Positions 27,515 to 35,387 of a stretch of DNA of 64,000 bases are shown piece by piece (position 1 is the stretch's first letter; every line of letters starts with the position of its first letter). The DNA is from Thermoflexus sp. (GTDB taxonomy: Bacteria > Chloroflexota > Anaerolineae > Aggregatilineales > Aggregatilineaceae), in contig DYGX01000005.1 of the NCBI GenBank assembly GCA_020724465.1, positions 186,001 to 250,000 on the forward strand. Direction: 5' to 3'. The notes under the pieces were generated by a model that saw only the letters and a program-made list of their open reading frames with translations, did not search any database and was not told where the DNA came from. Made by a program: the position numbers and the translations under genes.

Positions 27515-27542
27515 GAACATACGGTCTATTGTATCCTATAAT
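27515..27542 (+). promoter_or_regulatory. Promoter/operator of LexA-like gene
   Basis: TATAAT at 27537-27542 is a good -10 box, 33 nt before the ATG. A GAAC-ATAC-GGTC sequence at 27515-27526, one mismatch from GAAC-N4-GTTC, lies around the -35 position and could serve as an operator for autoregulation. Confidence 0.5.
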
Positions 27543-27574
27543 GGCTTTAGGCGGGTTGGTGAACGGGAGAAGAA

Positions 27575-27799
27575 ATGAATCACCCTCAAGACACTACGCA
27601 AGCCGTTTACGATTTCATTCGAGCATATTACCGGGAAAATCGAAAATCCCCCAGTATTCGTGAGATCGCCTCGGCGTGCTACGTGTCAGTCGGGACGGTC
27701 TTTCGCCACCTCGACCGGCTGGAAATGAAGGGCTATATCCAGCGCGAGCCTAACCAGGCGCGCAGCATTGTGCTGCTAAAAGAGGACGGCAACCCCTGA
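27575..27799 (+). CDS. LexA-type winged-helix protein without peptidase domain
   Basis: The 74-residue protein corresponds to the LexA DNA-binding domain: AVYDFIRAYYRENRKSPSIR, then the recognition helix region SVGTVFRHLDRLEMKG, then YIQREPNQARSIVLL. This is strikingly like Gram-positive LexA. It ends where LexA would continue into the linker and the Ser-Lys autoprotease domain, and the downstream sequence does not encode one. It therefore cannot be inactivated by RecA-stimulated self-cleavage. A perfect double LexA-type box lies 17 nt downstream. GGGAGAAG precedes the start. Confidence 0.82.
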   Translation: MNHPQDTTQAVYDFIRAYYRENRKSPSIREIASACYVSVGTVFRHLDRLEMKGYIQREPNQARSIVLLKEDGNP

Positions 27800-27815
27800 A
27801 AATCTCCTCTAAAAA

Positions 27816-27843
27816 GTGAACAAATGTTCGAACATTTGTTCAC
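27816..27843. promoter_or_regulatory. Double SOS-type operator, 28-bp perfect palindrome
   Basis: Two GAAC-N4-GTTC boxes abut with no spacer (GAACAAATGTTC then GAACATTTGTTC), flanked by GT and AC, giving a perfect 28-bp palindrome. GAAC-N4-GTTC is the known Gram-positive-type LexA box. It lies between the LexA-like gene and the M23-type gene. The dyad has no loop and no T-tract, so it is not a terminator. Confidence 0.8.
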
Positions 27844-27930
27844 CATTTCGGAGACCGAATCCGATACCCTAAAGGCTAACGACCACCGGTGGTCTGCAAA
27901 AGCCAATCAGTCGAAATGAGGGTATCAAAC

Positions 27931-28926
27931 ATGGCTATCACGTTTAAGTTCGTAACCGGTAATGAGGCGCCTGGGCCATTAGGTGTGTTGGCGATAGCTG
28001 AGTATCCGAATCTGATGGTAGGAACAGACTGTGACACTCCGGCTGACGTCAAGCTTCTCTCTAACTGGCACTTTCGCGTCGAAAATGTGCCCGAAGTTGA
28101 CGTATTTCCGAGATATTTGTATGGCCCTGCCCCAGCATACGGAACCTGGTACAATCCAAGCGCAACTTCGCAACGCGCTGACTTCAAATGTAACGATGAC
28201 TTCAATTGGCCAATGCACGTTGTGCAATCCTCTGGTGCCAACGGCTATACTTGGGATATCTTTGTGGCGCCATACCTGGGTGGCAGCTACATCCCCGGTA
28301 TTGAACCGATGTTGCCTCTTCAAGGCACTGGATTCACGCTAGAACTCGCCCGGGGTTCAGAGCACTACATGCTCGTCCTCTCTGAGGCTATCCCTCTCTT
28401 GTTCCCGATCTTTGGCGGAGCCAGGGGTGGCAAGAGCCATGCCGCCTTTTATCCTGCGCTCTTTGGATGGACCTACAAGGACCCAACCCATCCTGACGGA
28501 CCAACGGCACATGCGGCAGTCGATATTATCCCGCGTGGTCTATTTGCCAGTGGGGATCCTGGAGCAGATTGGGATTTAGTCCCCGCGAATGCGACATACA
28601 AAAACGTATACGCGGTCGTTAGCGGAACTGTGCTGCTTGAGGATGTTCCGGGACAACCGGGCCTCAAAGATGTGATCATCGTCACAGACGCTAGTTCGCT
28701 GTTTCCTAACTTGCAGTTCATTCATGCCCATATTGAGCCGGCTCCGTCACTCACTCACTTCGGTGCAGTGCAGACTGGTGATCTGATAGGAACGATTCTC
28801 AATCACACGGAAGATGAACGTAGCGGGAAAACCCATCTTCATTTCGAAGTGAAAAGAAGAGTGACAAGTGATGATCCTGTAGATGCTCGCCAGTTTATCT
28901 ATCCCGGATTGACACCTAGTCCGTAG
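27931..28926 (+). CDS. M23-type metallopeptidase-like protein without signal peptide
   Basis: The protein has 331 residues. The C-terminal half matches the LytM/M23 fold: zinc-ligand motif AHAAVDI (HxxxD), VYAVVSGTVLL, a HAHIEPAP loop, VQTGDLIGTI and the second zinc motif THLHFEVK (HxH). M23 enzymes cut peptidoglycan cross-bridges. The N-terminal 190 residues are not recognised. No signal peptide or membrane helix is visible, unusual for a wall hydrolase. Base composition looks lower in GC than flanking genes, suggesting transfer. ATG 27931 follows GAGGG at a slightly long spacing. Confidence 0.75.
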   Translation: MAITFKFVTGNEAPGPLGVLAIAEYPNLMVGTDCDTPADVKLLSNWHFRVENVPEVDVFPRYLYGPAPAYGTWYNPSATSQRADFKCNDDFNWPMHVVQSSGANGYTWDIFVAPYLGGSYIPGIEPMLPLQGTGFTLELARGSEHYMLVLSEAIPLLFPIFGGARGGKSHAAFYPALFGWTYKDPTHPDGPTAHAAVDIIPRGLFASGDPGADWDLVPANATYKNVYAVVSGTVLLEDVPGQPGLKDVIIVTDASSLFPNLQFIHAHIEPAPSLTHFGAVQTGDLIGTILNHTEDERSGKTHLHFEVKRRVTSDDPVDARQFIYPGLTPSP

Positions 28927-28939
28927 GTTGCAGAAAACG

Positions 28940-28964
28940 GGGTGTGGCGAGCGTAGCCACACCC
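28940..28964. terminator. Bidirectional hairpin between convergent genes
   Basis: GGGTGTGGC (28940-28948) and its exact complement (28956-28964) form a 9-bp stem with a 7-nt loop, in a 50-nt gap between convergent genes. A CCCCTTTT stretch follows about 6 nt later. It could also be a copy of a dispersed palindromic repeat. Confidence 0.6.
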
Positions 28965-28976
28965 TACTATCCCCTT

Positions 28977-30113
28977 TTACTCCGCCACCGCCCAAACTTC
29001 TATCCGGTTGGTAACGGTTTCATCGTAAGCCGACACGAGCATCAGCGTCCCCGCCGGGTTGAACGAGACACCTAGCACGGCGTCTTCACCAAAGGCTATT
29101 TCACCGACAACCTGGCGGCTGTCATAGTCGAGAAAAACGATAGTCTTTTGATACACTTGATCGAGCAAGCTGACCGCAAGCAATACTCCGTCCGGGCTGA
29201 AGGTTACGGTTTTTGCCGTGTGATCGTCTACCGGTATGGTGCTGAGATTCAGAGTGGTCAAGTCGAGCAAGGCGACCGGGGCAATATCCCGGAAGACTCC
29301 GGTAAACAGAGAGAATGCCGCGGCATCTCCATCCGGCGAAAACGCAATATGCTGGGGTGGGTTGACCAGGAAATTCAGCGGGGTGTTTACGTCGAAGGCC
29401 GCCAGCCCTGTGCCCGTTTGGGTATCCCACACGCGCACGGTGGTATCGTTCGGGTCATGGCTGGTCCCGCCATTTCTACCGCCGGAGATCAGGCGTGTGC
29501 CGTCGGGTGAGTATGCCAGCGCGCCCACGCGAATATGCCCGCGCAGCGCTGCCAACGGCTCGCCGGACGTAGCATCCAACAGATAGATGCTCCTGCTGTG
29601 CAGGTAAGCGAGCGCCCACTGCGAGAGGTCCGGGCTGATCGCCGCAAGACCGGTATAGCGTTCCAAGTCGTCGATCTCAGCCCGCGCGGGAGTCGTCTTG
29701 ATCAGTTGGGCGTCTGCCAACGACCAGAGTTGCAGCGCGCCATTGGTGGGATCGACCAGCGCCAGGGCCGTGCTGTCCGGGCTGAACGCCAGCGCCCCTG
29801 AACGCTCGAATGGCCCATCAGCGGTCGGCGGTAGGGCCAGCGGCGCACGTTCTGTGTCGAGATCGTGCACCCAGATTGCCTGTGGCGTGCTGATGGCGAG
29901 ATACCGTCCGTCCGGCGACCAGACCAGCTCCACTGGCGTGTCGCACTCGAACGAGACGACCGGCTCCAACTGGTCGAGCGTATCGCGGGTGATCGGTGCA
30001 ACCTGTCCGCGCGGCCATTGCTCCGGCGCACAGGTTGGCTCCGGCGGCTGCGCGTTTCCGGCCAGGGCCAGCGCGTGCAGCGCCAGGATAACGGTGAGCA
30101 GCAAGCTCGACAT
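28977..30113 (-). CDS. Secreted WD40 beta-propeller protein
   Basis: The 378-residue protein has an N-terminal signal peptide (LLLTVILALHALALAGNA). About seven WD40 blades follow, seen as repeated SPDG turns (WSPDGRYLAI, FSPDSTALAL, YSPDGTRLIS, FSPDGVLLAV) and WD-type ends (VRVWD). It is probably an exported scaffold or ligand-binding propeller; no enzyme motif is present. It lies 15 nt after the larger propeller gene on the same strand, so the two form an operon. Confidence 0.83.
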   Translation of the reverse strand: MSSLLLTVILALHALALAGNAQPPEPTCAPEQWPRGQVAPITRDTLDQLEPVVSFECDTPVELVWSPDGRYLAISTPQAIWVHDLDTERAPLALPPTADGPFERSGALAFSPDSTALALVDPTNGALQLWSLADAQLIKTTPARAEIDDLERYTGLAAISPDLSQWALAYLHSRSIYLLDATSGEPLAALRGHIRVGALAYSPDGTRLISGGRNGGTSHDPNDTTVRVWDTQTGTGLAAFDVNTPLNFLVNPPQHIAFSPDGDAAAFSLFTGVFRDIAPVALLDLTTLNLSTIPVDDHTAKTVTFSPDGVLLAVSLLDQVYQKTIVFLDYDSRQVVGEIAFGEDAVLGVSFNPAGTLMLVSAYDETVTNRIEVWAVAE

Positions 30114-30128
30114 GGCGAAATCTCCTTT

Positions 30129-32033
30129 CTATCCCTCCACCTTCTCCAGCGTCAGGATGTACTCGCCGCGCCCGCCGAAGCGCGTCGCCTCGATGGTGTA
30201 CGTCCCCGGCCCGCTGAGCGCGAATTCCAGCACCGCGTCGCGCTGGCTGAACCCTTCCGGCGCGAGCGACCCCACGTCGTCGTTGACTGCCAGCTCGCGC
30301 TGGTCGCGGCCCAGCAGGCGCACCAGCGGGTCAAGCTGTCCCTGGCCGCTGGCATCCCGCATGGTGATGCGCACGCGATCCCCCGCCGCCGCCTCGAAGG
30401 TATAGCGATGCACCGGATAGCGGTTGTTCAGCGCGCCGCGCACCGTCTGGCCATAGCTGATTTCCCCGCCACCCGCTGCCGGATCGACCGCGAAAGCGTC
30501 AGCCGCATCCCCGGCCAGCGCCTCGCGCGCCAGGGGCAGGTTGCCGTCGCCCCGGAAGCTGAACGCCTGCACCTGCGAATAGCCGGTTACCGGGTTCGTC
30601 TCGGTCGCGTAGACGATGCCGGTCGGCCCGACGACCAGCCCGGCCGGGCGCAGGTATTCGCCGTGCAGGAACTCGCCGCCGCGCTCCTCGTCGTAAGGGA
30701 AGCCGAACAGGTCCAGCAGCCGCCCGCCCGTGCTGAACTCGGCGAAGCCATAGCCTTCCAGCCCCGGCGCGGCCAGCGCGAGGATGATGCTGTCGTCCGG
30801 CGCGATGGCGATGTCGAGCGGCGTTAAGCCTTGCAGCACCTCTTCCGCCAGGCTGACTACCAGCGGCTCACCGTCCGCGTCGATCACGTTGATCGCGCCC
30901 GCCGCGCCGGTCAGATAGAGCGCGCCGGTCGAGTTGTTGTAGTCGATGCGGATCCCGGTCAGGTTCGGGTTGATGGTGTCCAGATCGACGGACAGCAGCA
31001 GGTTGCCGACCGCGTCGAAGCGGTAGAGGCGGTTGCGGGGGCCGGTGGCGTGCCCCTCGGAGACGGCCCACACGTCGCCCTGCTGTGTCACGGCGATGGT
31101 GCGCGGCATCCCCGGCGCGAACTCGCCCTCGCCGTCGCCGCGCCGGCCCCAGACGCGCACGAAGTTCCCCGCGCGGTCCACGACCGTGATCGCGCTGTCG
31201 GTTCCGGCGGCGTTGGCCAGGTACAGACGCGTATCAGGTCCAATCGCCACGTCTCCATAGTCCGCCTCGCCCCAGGGACCCATATAGCTGATATGGGAGC
31301 CGTTGGTCATGTTGAGCGTCAGCACGCCGCCCGGACCGGCAGCCAGATACATGACGTCGAACATGTCGTACGTCAGGCCGCCCAGGACGACCGGGCGCCC
31401 GTCCGCGGGGGGCGGTGCCTGATAGTGCCACATCACGCCGCCGTCGTGGGCGTTGACGGTGTTCACGAGATCCCGGTCGCGCTCGGGCAGGCTGAACTCA
31501 AGGGACCGGGCGAGGGCGTCAAGCTGCGCGCCGGCGCCCGCCTGCCAGACGGGGGTGGGGGCCATGCCGCGCACGATCGCGACGCGCCCGCCCGCCACCG
31601 CCAGCAGCGCCACGCGCGTGGTCAGCCCGTCACGCTCCAGCGTGATCTCCGTCTGATAGCCGCTCAGGGCGTTGCCCCAGGCGGCCGGCTGCGCGGGCGG
31701 GACGGATGCGACGGGGCCCGCCAGGCGCGCCAGCAGATCGGGGAGCTGCCCGGCGTCGGTGATCCCAAGCTGGCTGAACGTGCCGAAGATGATGCGCAGC
31801 ACCAGACCCTGCGGGGTGACGCCCTCGCGCGCGGCGGCGAGATCGTCGGGCGCAGCGGCCAGCAGCCCGCTCTCCGTCGCTTCGACCTGCCAGCCGGCGG
31901 GGAGATCGAAAGCGACGCCCAACTGCGGGTTGTCGTAGCGCGAGCCGTCTTGCGCCTGAGCATGCCGCAGCGTCGCGGCCATCAGCGCGGCCAGGCAGAC
32001 CAGCGCCAGCAGTCGGAAGCGGCGAGTGCTCAT
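30129..32033 (-). CDS. Secreted NHL-type propeller protein with C-terminal PPC domain
   Basis: The 634-residue protein starts with a signal peptide (MSTRRFRLLALVCLAALMAA). A PsbP/DcrB-like domain (about 30-190) follows, then an NHL-like beta-propeller (about 210-510, with DVAIGPDTRLYLAN and PRTIAVTQQGDVW repeats). A C-terminal bacterial pre-peptidase (PPC) domain (about 540-634, ending GTYTIEATRFGGRGEYILTL) completes it. Probably a surface binding protein. ATG 32033 follows AGGAGCAGGA. First gene of a two-gene minus-strand operon. Confidence 0.8.
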   Translation of the reverse strand: MSTRRFRLLALVCLAALMAATLRHAQAQDGSRYDNPQLGVAFDLPAGWQVEATESGLLAAAPDDLAAAREGVTPQGLVLRIIFGTFSQLGITDAGQLPDLLARLAGPVASVPPAQPAAWGNALSGYQTEITLERDGLTTRVALLAVAGGRVAIVRGMAPTPVWQAGAGAQLDALARSLEFSLPERDRDLVNTVNAHDGGVMWHYQAPPPADGRPVVLGGLTYDMFDVMYLAAGPGGVLTLNMTNGSHISYMGPWGEADYGDVAIGPDTRLYLANAAGTDSAITVVDRAGNFVRVWGRRGDGEGEFAPGMPRTIAVTQQGDVWAVSEGHATGPRNRLYRFDAVGNLLLSVDLDTINPNLTGIRIDYNNSTGALYLTGAAGAINVIDADGEPLVVSLAEEVLQGLTPLDIAIAPDDSIILALAAPGLEGYGFAEFSTGGRLLDLFGFPYDEERGGEFLHGEYLRPAGLVVGPTGIVYATETNPVTGYSQVQAFSFRGDGNLPLAREALAGDAADAFAVDPAAGGGEISYGQTVRGALNNRYPVHRYTFEAAAGDRVRITMRDASGQGQLDPLVRLLGRDQRELAVNDDVGSLAPEGFSQRDAVLEFALSGPGTYTIEATRFGGRGEYILTLEKVEG

Positions 32034-32250
32034 GAATCCTGCTCCTTCGTGTGCGAACTCTGCCGGATACGGCGTCTTCCGCGGTGCGCCCATTCGAGGG
32101 CTTCGCGCAGATTGTACCCGATCCGGCGGGGCGGTAGGCGGATCGTCGGGCAGCCGTCCGGCAGACGCCCGCCAAGTAGCCTTGTGACTCGCTCTTCGCG
32201 TGCGGCGTACATAAAACTGAATTTTTTGTGAAAAGCGTCAATAGGGGGGC

Positions 32251-32280
32251 TTGATCGCAGATTAAGACTGGGTCTATACT
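32251..32280 (+). promoter_or_regulatory. Promoter of the Cys-rich small protein gene
   Basis: TTGATC and TATACT with an 18-nt spacer, in a locally A/T-rich stretch. Confidence 0.6.
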
Positions 32281-32392
32281 GTTAACTGTTAAAACTTTAA
32301 ATGAGGTCCTTTAACATTTGTCCGTTGTGGGGGGATGGGCAGCCAACCGTCACAGAAGCTTCGTCGCACAAACCAACGGTTCTTCGGGGGGG

Positions 32393-32420
32393 CCGCCCCG
32401 GCAGCCACTGTGCCGGGCGG
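32393..32420 (+). promoter_or_regulatory. Leader hairpin upstream of 32446
   Basis: CCGCCCCGGCA pairs with TGCCGGGCGG (one C bulged) around a 7-nt loop, ending 25 nt before the ATG. The absence of a T-tract argues against a terminator; it may control translation or mRNA stability. Confidence 0.45.
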
Positions 32421-32445
32421 TGCATGACACAAAGGATCAATCCGG

Positions 32446-32808
32446 ATGTACACCAAAAATGAGCTGATGTTTCCGCACTATGTGATCCCGCATCTGCGCG
32501 AGGCGCGGGATGGGTCTTGGGAAAGTCTGATCGACCGCGTGCTGAGCCTGCCCGAAACACATGAAGAAGTGCTGGCGTTTATGCTGACGATGATCCGCCT
32601 GAACGGCTGCCTGCCCTGCGAGACAGACAGCTACCGGGCGATGCGCGGCTGCGCCATGTGCTCGCTGCAGACGCTGCGCCGCTTCAAAGGCAGCGATGCG
32701 GAGCTGCTGGCCGCTTACGATCAGGCGCTGGAAGATGTCCGCCGCTACCTCGACCGCTCAGAGCCCGCCTTTGTGCCTGCTCCGGTGTCTGTTGCTCAGG
32801 CGGTCTGA
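32446..32808 (+). CDS. Small protein with two CxxC motifs, unknown
   Basis: The 120-residue cytoplasmic, helical protein has two closely spaced CxxC pairs in the middle (NGCLPCETD and RGCAMCSLQ, 12 residues between them) and a conserved-looking FKGSDAELLAAYDQALEDV helix. The cysteines could bind zinc or an Fe-S cluster, or be redox active as in AhpD-like helical proteins. I do not recognise the family. AAGGA lies upstream of ATG 32446. Confidence 0.7.
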   Translation: MYTKNELMFPHYVIPHLREARDGSWESLIDRVLSLPETHEEVLAFMLTMIRLNGCLPCETDSYRAMRGCAMCSLQTLRRFKGSDAELLAAYDQALEDVRRYLDRSEPAFVPAPVSVAQAV

Positions 32809-32987
32809 CCACATCGCAACCTCTCGCCACCCGTCATAATCTGCATTATAATTCCATTGAGATCAGCGTTCGGATGCGACCCGGTTCAGCCGGGTTCGCG
32901 TGCCTGCTGGCCGCTGCGGGCACCGACGGGTCGCCCGGACGCAGGCCCTCTCATTTCGTCAGTTACTCGCATGACCGGGCATCGCCT

Positions 32988-34049
32988 ATGCAGATCCAAT
33001 CGGACTCCGGCGCGCAGCGCGATCCGCAGCAGGCATTTCCGACCCTCTATCATGCCGTGCACTGGGATAGCGTGAACCGCGTCAAAGACTATCTGTACCA
33101 ACAGCTTGCGCCGCTGCTGGACGACGCGCTCGAACGTCTGGAGAGCGCCGATCGCGCCGAGATCGCGAGGGGGCGCACGGCGCTGGTGCCGGTGGTGCAG
33201 CGGCTGGCGTTGGCCCGGAATGCGCTTGCGGCCTGGGCGGCGCTGATCACGGTTGAAAGCGGCGGCATGGTGCCCGAAGCCAAGCGACTGCCGCTCGCAC
33301 CGGCGATGCTGCCTGCCTGGCTGCTAGATTACGTGCGCGCCCGGACGACCCTGTTGGTGGACTACACGCGGCCCGTGTACGTGCATGCCGAGGTGTTCTA
33401 CGAGACACTGGTGCTGTTCAGCCAGGTCGGGGACGAGATCGGCGCATTGCTATCGATCACGCTGGCGGATGCTGCCGAGCTGCCGCGCGGTGTCTGGCTG
33501 CGTGCGGTGTTCGTCCCGCCGCCGCCCGGCCCATACAGCAGCATCAGCACGATGCTCAACGCGCTGGCGTCGCGGCGCGATACGGACGACATCGCCTTCC
33601 GCCTGAAATTCGCCGCCAGCCTGCTGAAGATCAACGAATCGCGGCTGGTGCTTCAGAACAACCGCAAGACCGGCGAGCAGGCGCTGGCCGCGCTGCTGCC
33701 CACGTTGACGGCGGACGATCTGCGTGCGGCCCACGGCGACGCCCGGCGGCAGCGGTTGCGCCTGGTCCGGATCGCTGCGCCCGCCGGGTCGCTCGACGCG
33801 GCATCATCGCCGCGCCTCACCCCGCTCCAGCCGCCCGTTGATCCCGATGACAGCGCGTCGGCCCAGCCGGGCAGGACCGGCCCGTTAGGACCGTTCTGGC
33901 TGGATGATGAACCGGCTGCCGATCCCGGCACCCCGGTCCCCGCGTTTCCGCCCGGCGCGCTTGAGACGTGGCTGGATGACGACCTGCTCGAAGCCGCTAA
34001 CGGCGACCCCCCGCAGGGAGATGGCCTGTCCCCGCCCGCCCAACCCTGA
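32988..34049 (+). CDS. Hypothetical protein
   Basis: The product has about 353 residues and is not recognised. Residues 1-250 are mostly alpha-helical with a beta stretch around residues 130-190; the last 100 residues are Pro/Asp-rich and probably disordered. No signal peptide, membrane helix or catalytic motif is seen. A TATAAT at 32847-32852 may drive it. The start is uncertain: ATG 32988 has no clear ribosome-binding site, and ATG 32873 would add a low-complexity N-terminus. Confidence 0.6.
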   Translation: MQIQSDSGAQRDPQQAFPTLYHAVHWDSVNRVKDYLYQQLAPLLDDALERLESADRAEIARGRTALVPVVQRLALARNALAAWAALITVESGGMVPEAKRLPLAPAMLPAWLLDYVRARTTLLVDYTRPVYVHAEVFYETLVLFSQVGDEIGALLSITLADAAELPRGVWLRAVFVPPPPGPYSSISTMLNALASRRDTDDIAFRLKFAASLLKINESRLVLQNNRKTGEQALAALLPTLTADDLRAAHGDARRQRLRLVRIAAPAGSLDAASSPRLTPLQPPVDPDDSASAQPGRTGPLGPFWLDDEPAADPGTPVPAFPPGALETWLDDDLLEAANGDPPQGDGLSPPAQP

Positions 34050-34179
34050 CGCGCTGCCCGTATCCGTGATCTCCCGTCGCTGACGCGTGATGTGCAGTGT
34101 GCGCGGCCTTTTTTTCGTGCCGGCGTCCGCGGACACGCTATACTGCCTGGGTTGAACGGCTTGGATGTGGGGGTGTGGC

Positions 34180-35262
34180 ATGCGGTCGAAACTCAACCCG
34201 ACGACGACGCTGTTTGCCGGTCTGGCGGCGCTGGAACCGGGGCAGCATATCCTGCTACTGAACTGCGGCGATCCGGCCCTGGCTCGTTGGGCGATTGAAG
34301 CGGTGGCGCCCGATGGGCGCGTGATCGCGCTGCACAGCTCGCACCGCGCGCTAACGGCGCTGGCGCGCGTCCCCGGCCTGGAAACGTCCGACAGCGTCTA
34401 TCCGGACCCGGCGCGGCACGGCCCGGCGGATGTTGCGCTGCTGGAAATTGCGAAGGGGCGCGAGGCGAACCGTGCCTGGCTGTGGACCGCCGCGCAAAGC
34501 GTGCGGCCGGGCGGGAGCCTGTATCTGGCCGGGGCGAATGCTGCCGGCGCGAAGTCCACCCTGAGGGATGCCGAGGCGCTGCTGGGCGCGGCGCCGGTGT
34601 TGGGGCACAAGGGCGGTCACCGGCTGGCGCTGGCCACGCGGCCCGACACCCTGGCGCTGCCGCCGGCCTGGGGCGCTACGCGCCCCTGGGAAGCGCGCCC
34701 TATCCAGTTGGCGCGACCGGACCGCACGGTCACGGTGATGACCATGCCCGGCCTGTTTAGCTGGGACGAACTGGACGAAGGGACCGCGCTGTTGCTCGAC
34801 CATCTGGAGTCGGGGGAGGTGCGCGCCGGGATGCGCGTTCTGGATGTGGGCTGCGGGTACGGCATCGTCGGGCTGGTGGCTGCGCAGGCCGGCGCTCAGG
34901 TGACTCTCGTGGACGACGATTTGCGCGCCGTGGCCTGCGCGCGCGCGAGTGTGCGCCTGAATCACCTGGAAGACCGCTGCACGGTTCTGGCCGGGGATGT
35001 TACCGAAGGCATGGCCGGGCAGCAGTTCGATCTGGTGCTGTCCAACCCGCCTTTTCACCACGGGGTTGACGTGGCAACCGGCACGGCGCAGCAGATCGTG
35101 CGCGAGGCGCGCGAGGTGCTGCGGCCCGGCGGGCGGCTGGTGATTGTTGCCAACCGCTTTTTGCCCTATCACCGAACCATCGCGGACGTGTTCGGTGCGG
35201 TGCGCATCGTGAGCGAAACCTCGCGCTATTATGTGCTGGAAGGGGTGCGCGCTGCCCCGTAA
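34180..35262 (+). CDS. RsmC/RlmG-like rRNA (guanine-N2)-methyltransferase
   Basis: The 360-residue protein has a tandem Rossmann architecture. The degenerate N-terminal domain (LLLNCGDPALARWAIEA) lacks a full SAM motif. The active C-terminal domain carries VLDVGCGYGIVGLVAA (motif I) and LVLSNPPFHHGVD (catalytic NPPF). This is the layout of RsmC (16S G1207) and RlmG (23S G1835). The exact nucleotide is not certain. ATG 34180 follows GGGGGTG; ATG 34165 is the alternative. Confidence 0.82.
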   Translation: MRSKLNPTTTLFAGLAALEPGQHILLLNCGDPALARWAIEAVAPDGRVIALHSSHRALTALARVPGLETSDSVYPDPARHGPADVALLEIAKGREANRAWLWTAAQSVRPGGSLYLAGANAAGAKSTLRDAEALLGAAPVLGHKGGHRLALATRPDTLALPPAWGATRPWEARPIQLARPDRTVTVMTMPGLFSWDELDEGTALLLDHLESGEVRAGMRVLDVGCGYGIVGLVAAQAGAQVTLVDDDLRAVACARASVRLNHLEDRCTVLAGDVTEGMAGQQFDLVLSNPPFHHGVDVATGTAQQIVREAREVLRPGGRLVIVANRFLPYHRTIADVFGAVRIVSETSRYYVLEGVRAAP

Positions 35263-35387
35263 GCGCGGTGGCCGAATGCGCCCCATTTGCGCTAACCTTT
35301 GGATGGAAGCATCGGCGCATTTCCGCAGTGAGCCTGCAAGCCTGCGATTCATAATTCCTGGCGACACAATATAAGGAGCAACTGCCC

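Larger units (their letters stand above)
32034..32445. other. Intergenic region with promoter and leader hairpin
   Basis: This 412-nt region is A/T-rich in its middle. It contains TTGATC (32251-32256) and TATACT (32275-32280), 18 nt apart, a plus-strand promoter for the gene at 32446. The roughly 155-nt leader ends with a 10-bp hairpin bearing one bulge (32393-32403/32411-32420) just before the ribosome-binding site. No coding gene is seen. Confidence 0.55.
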
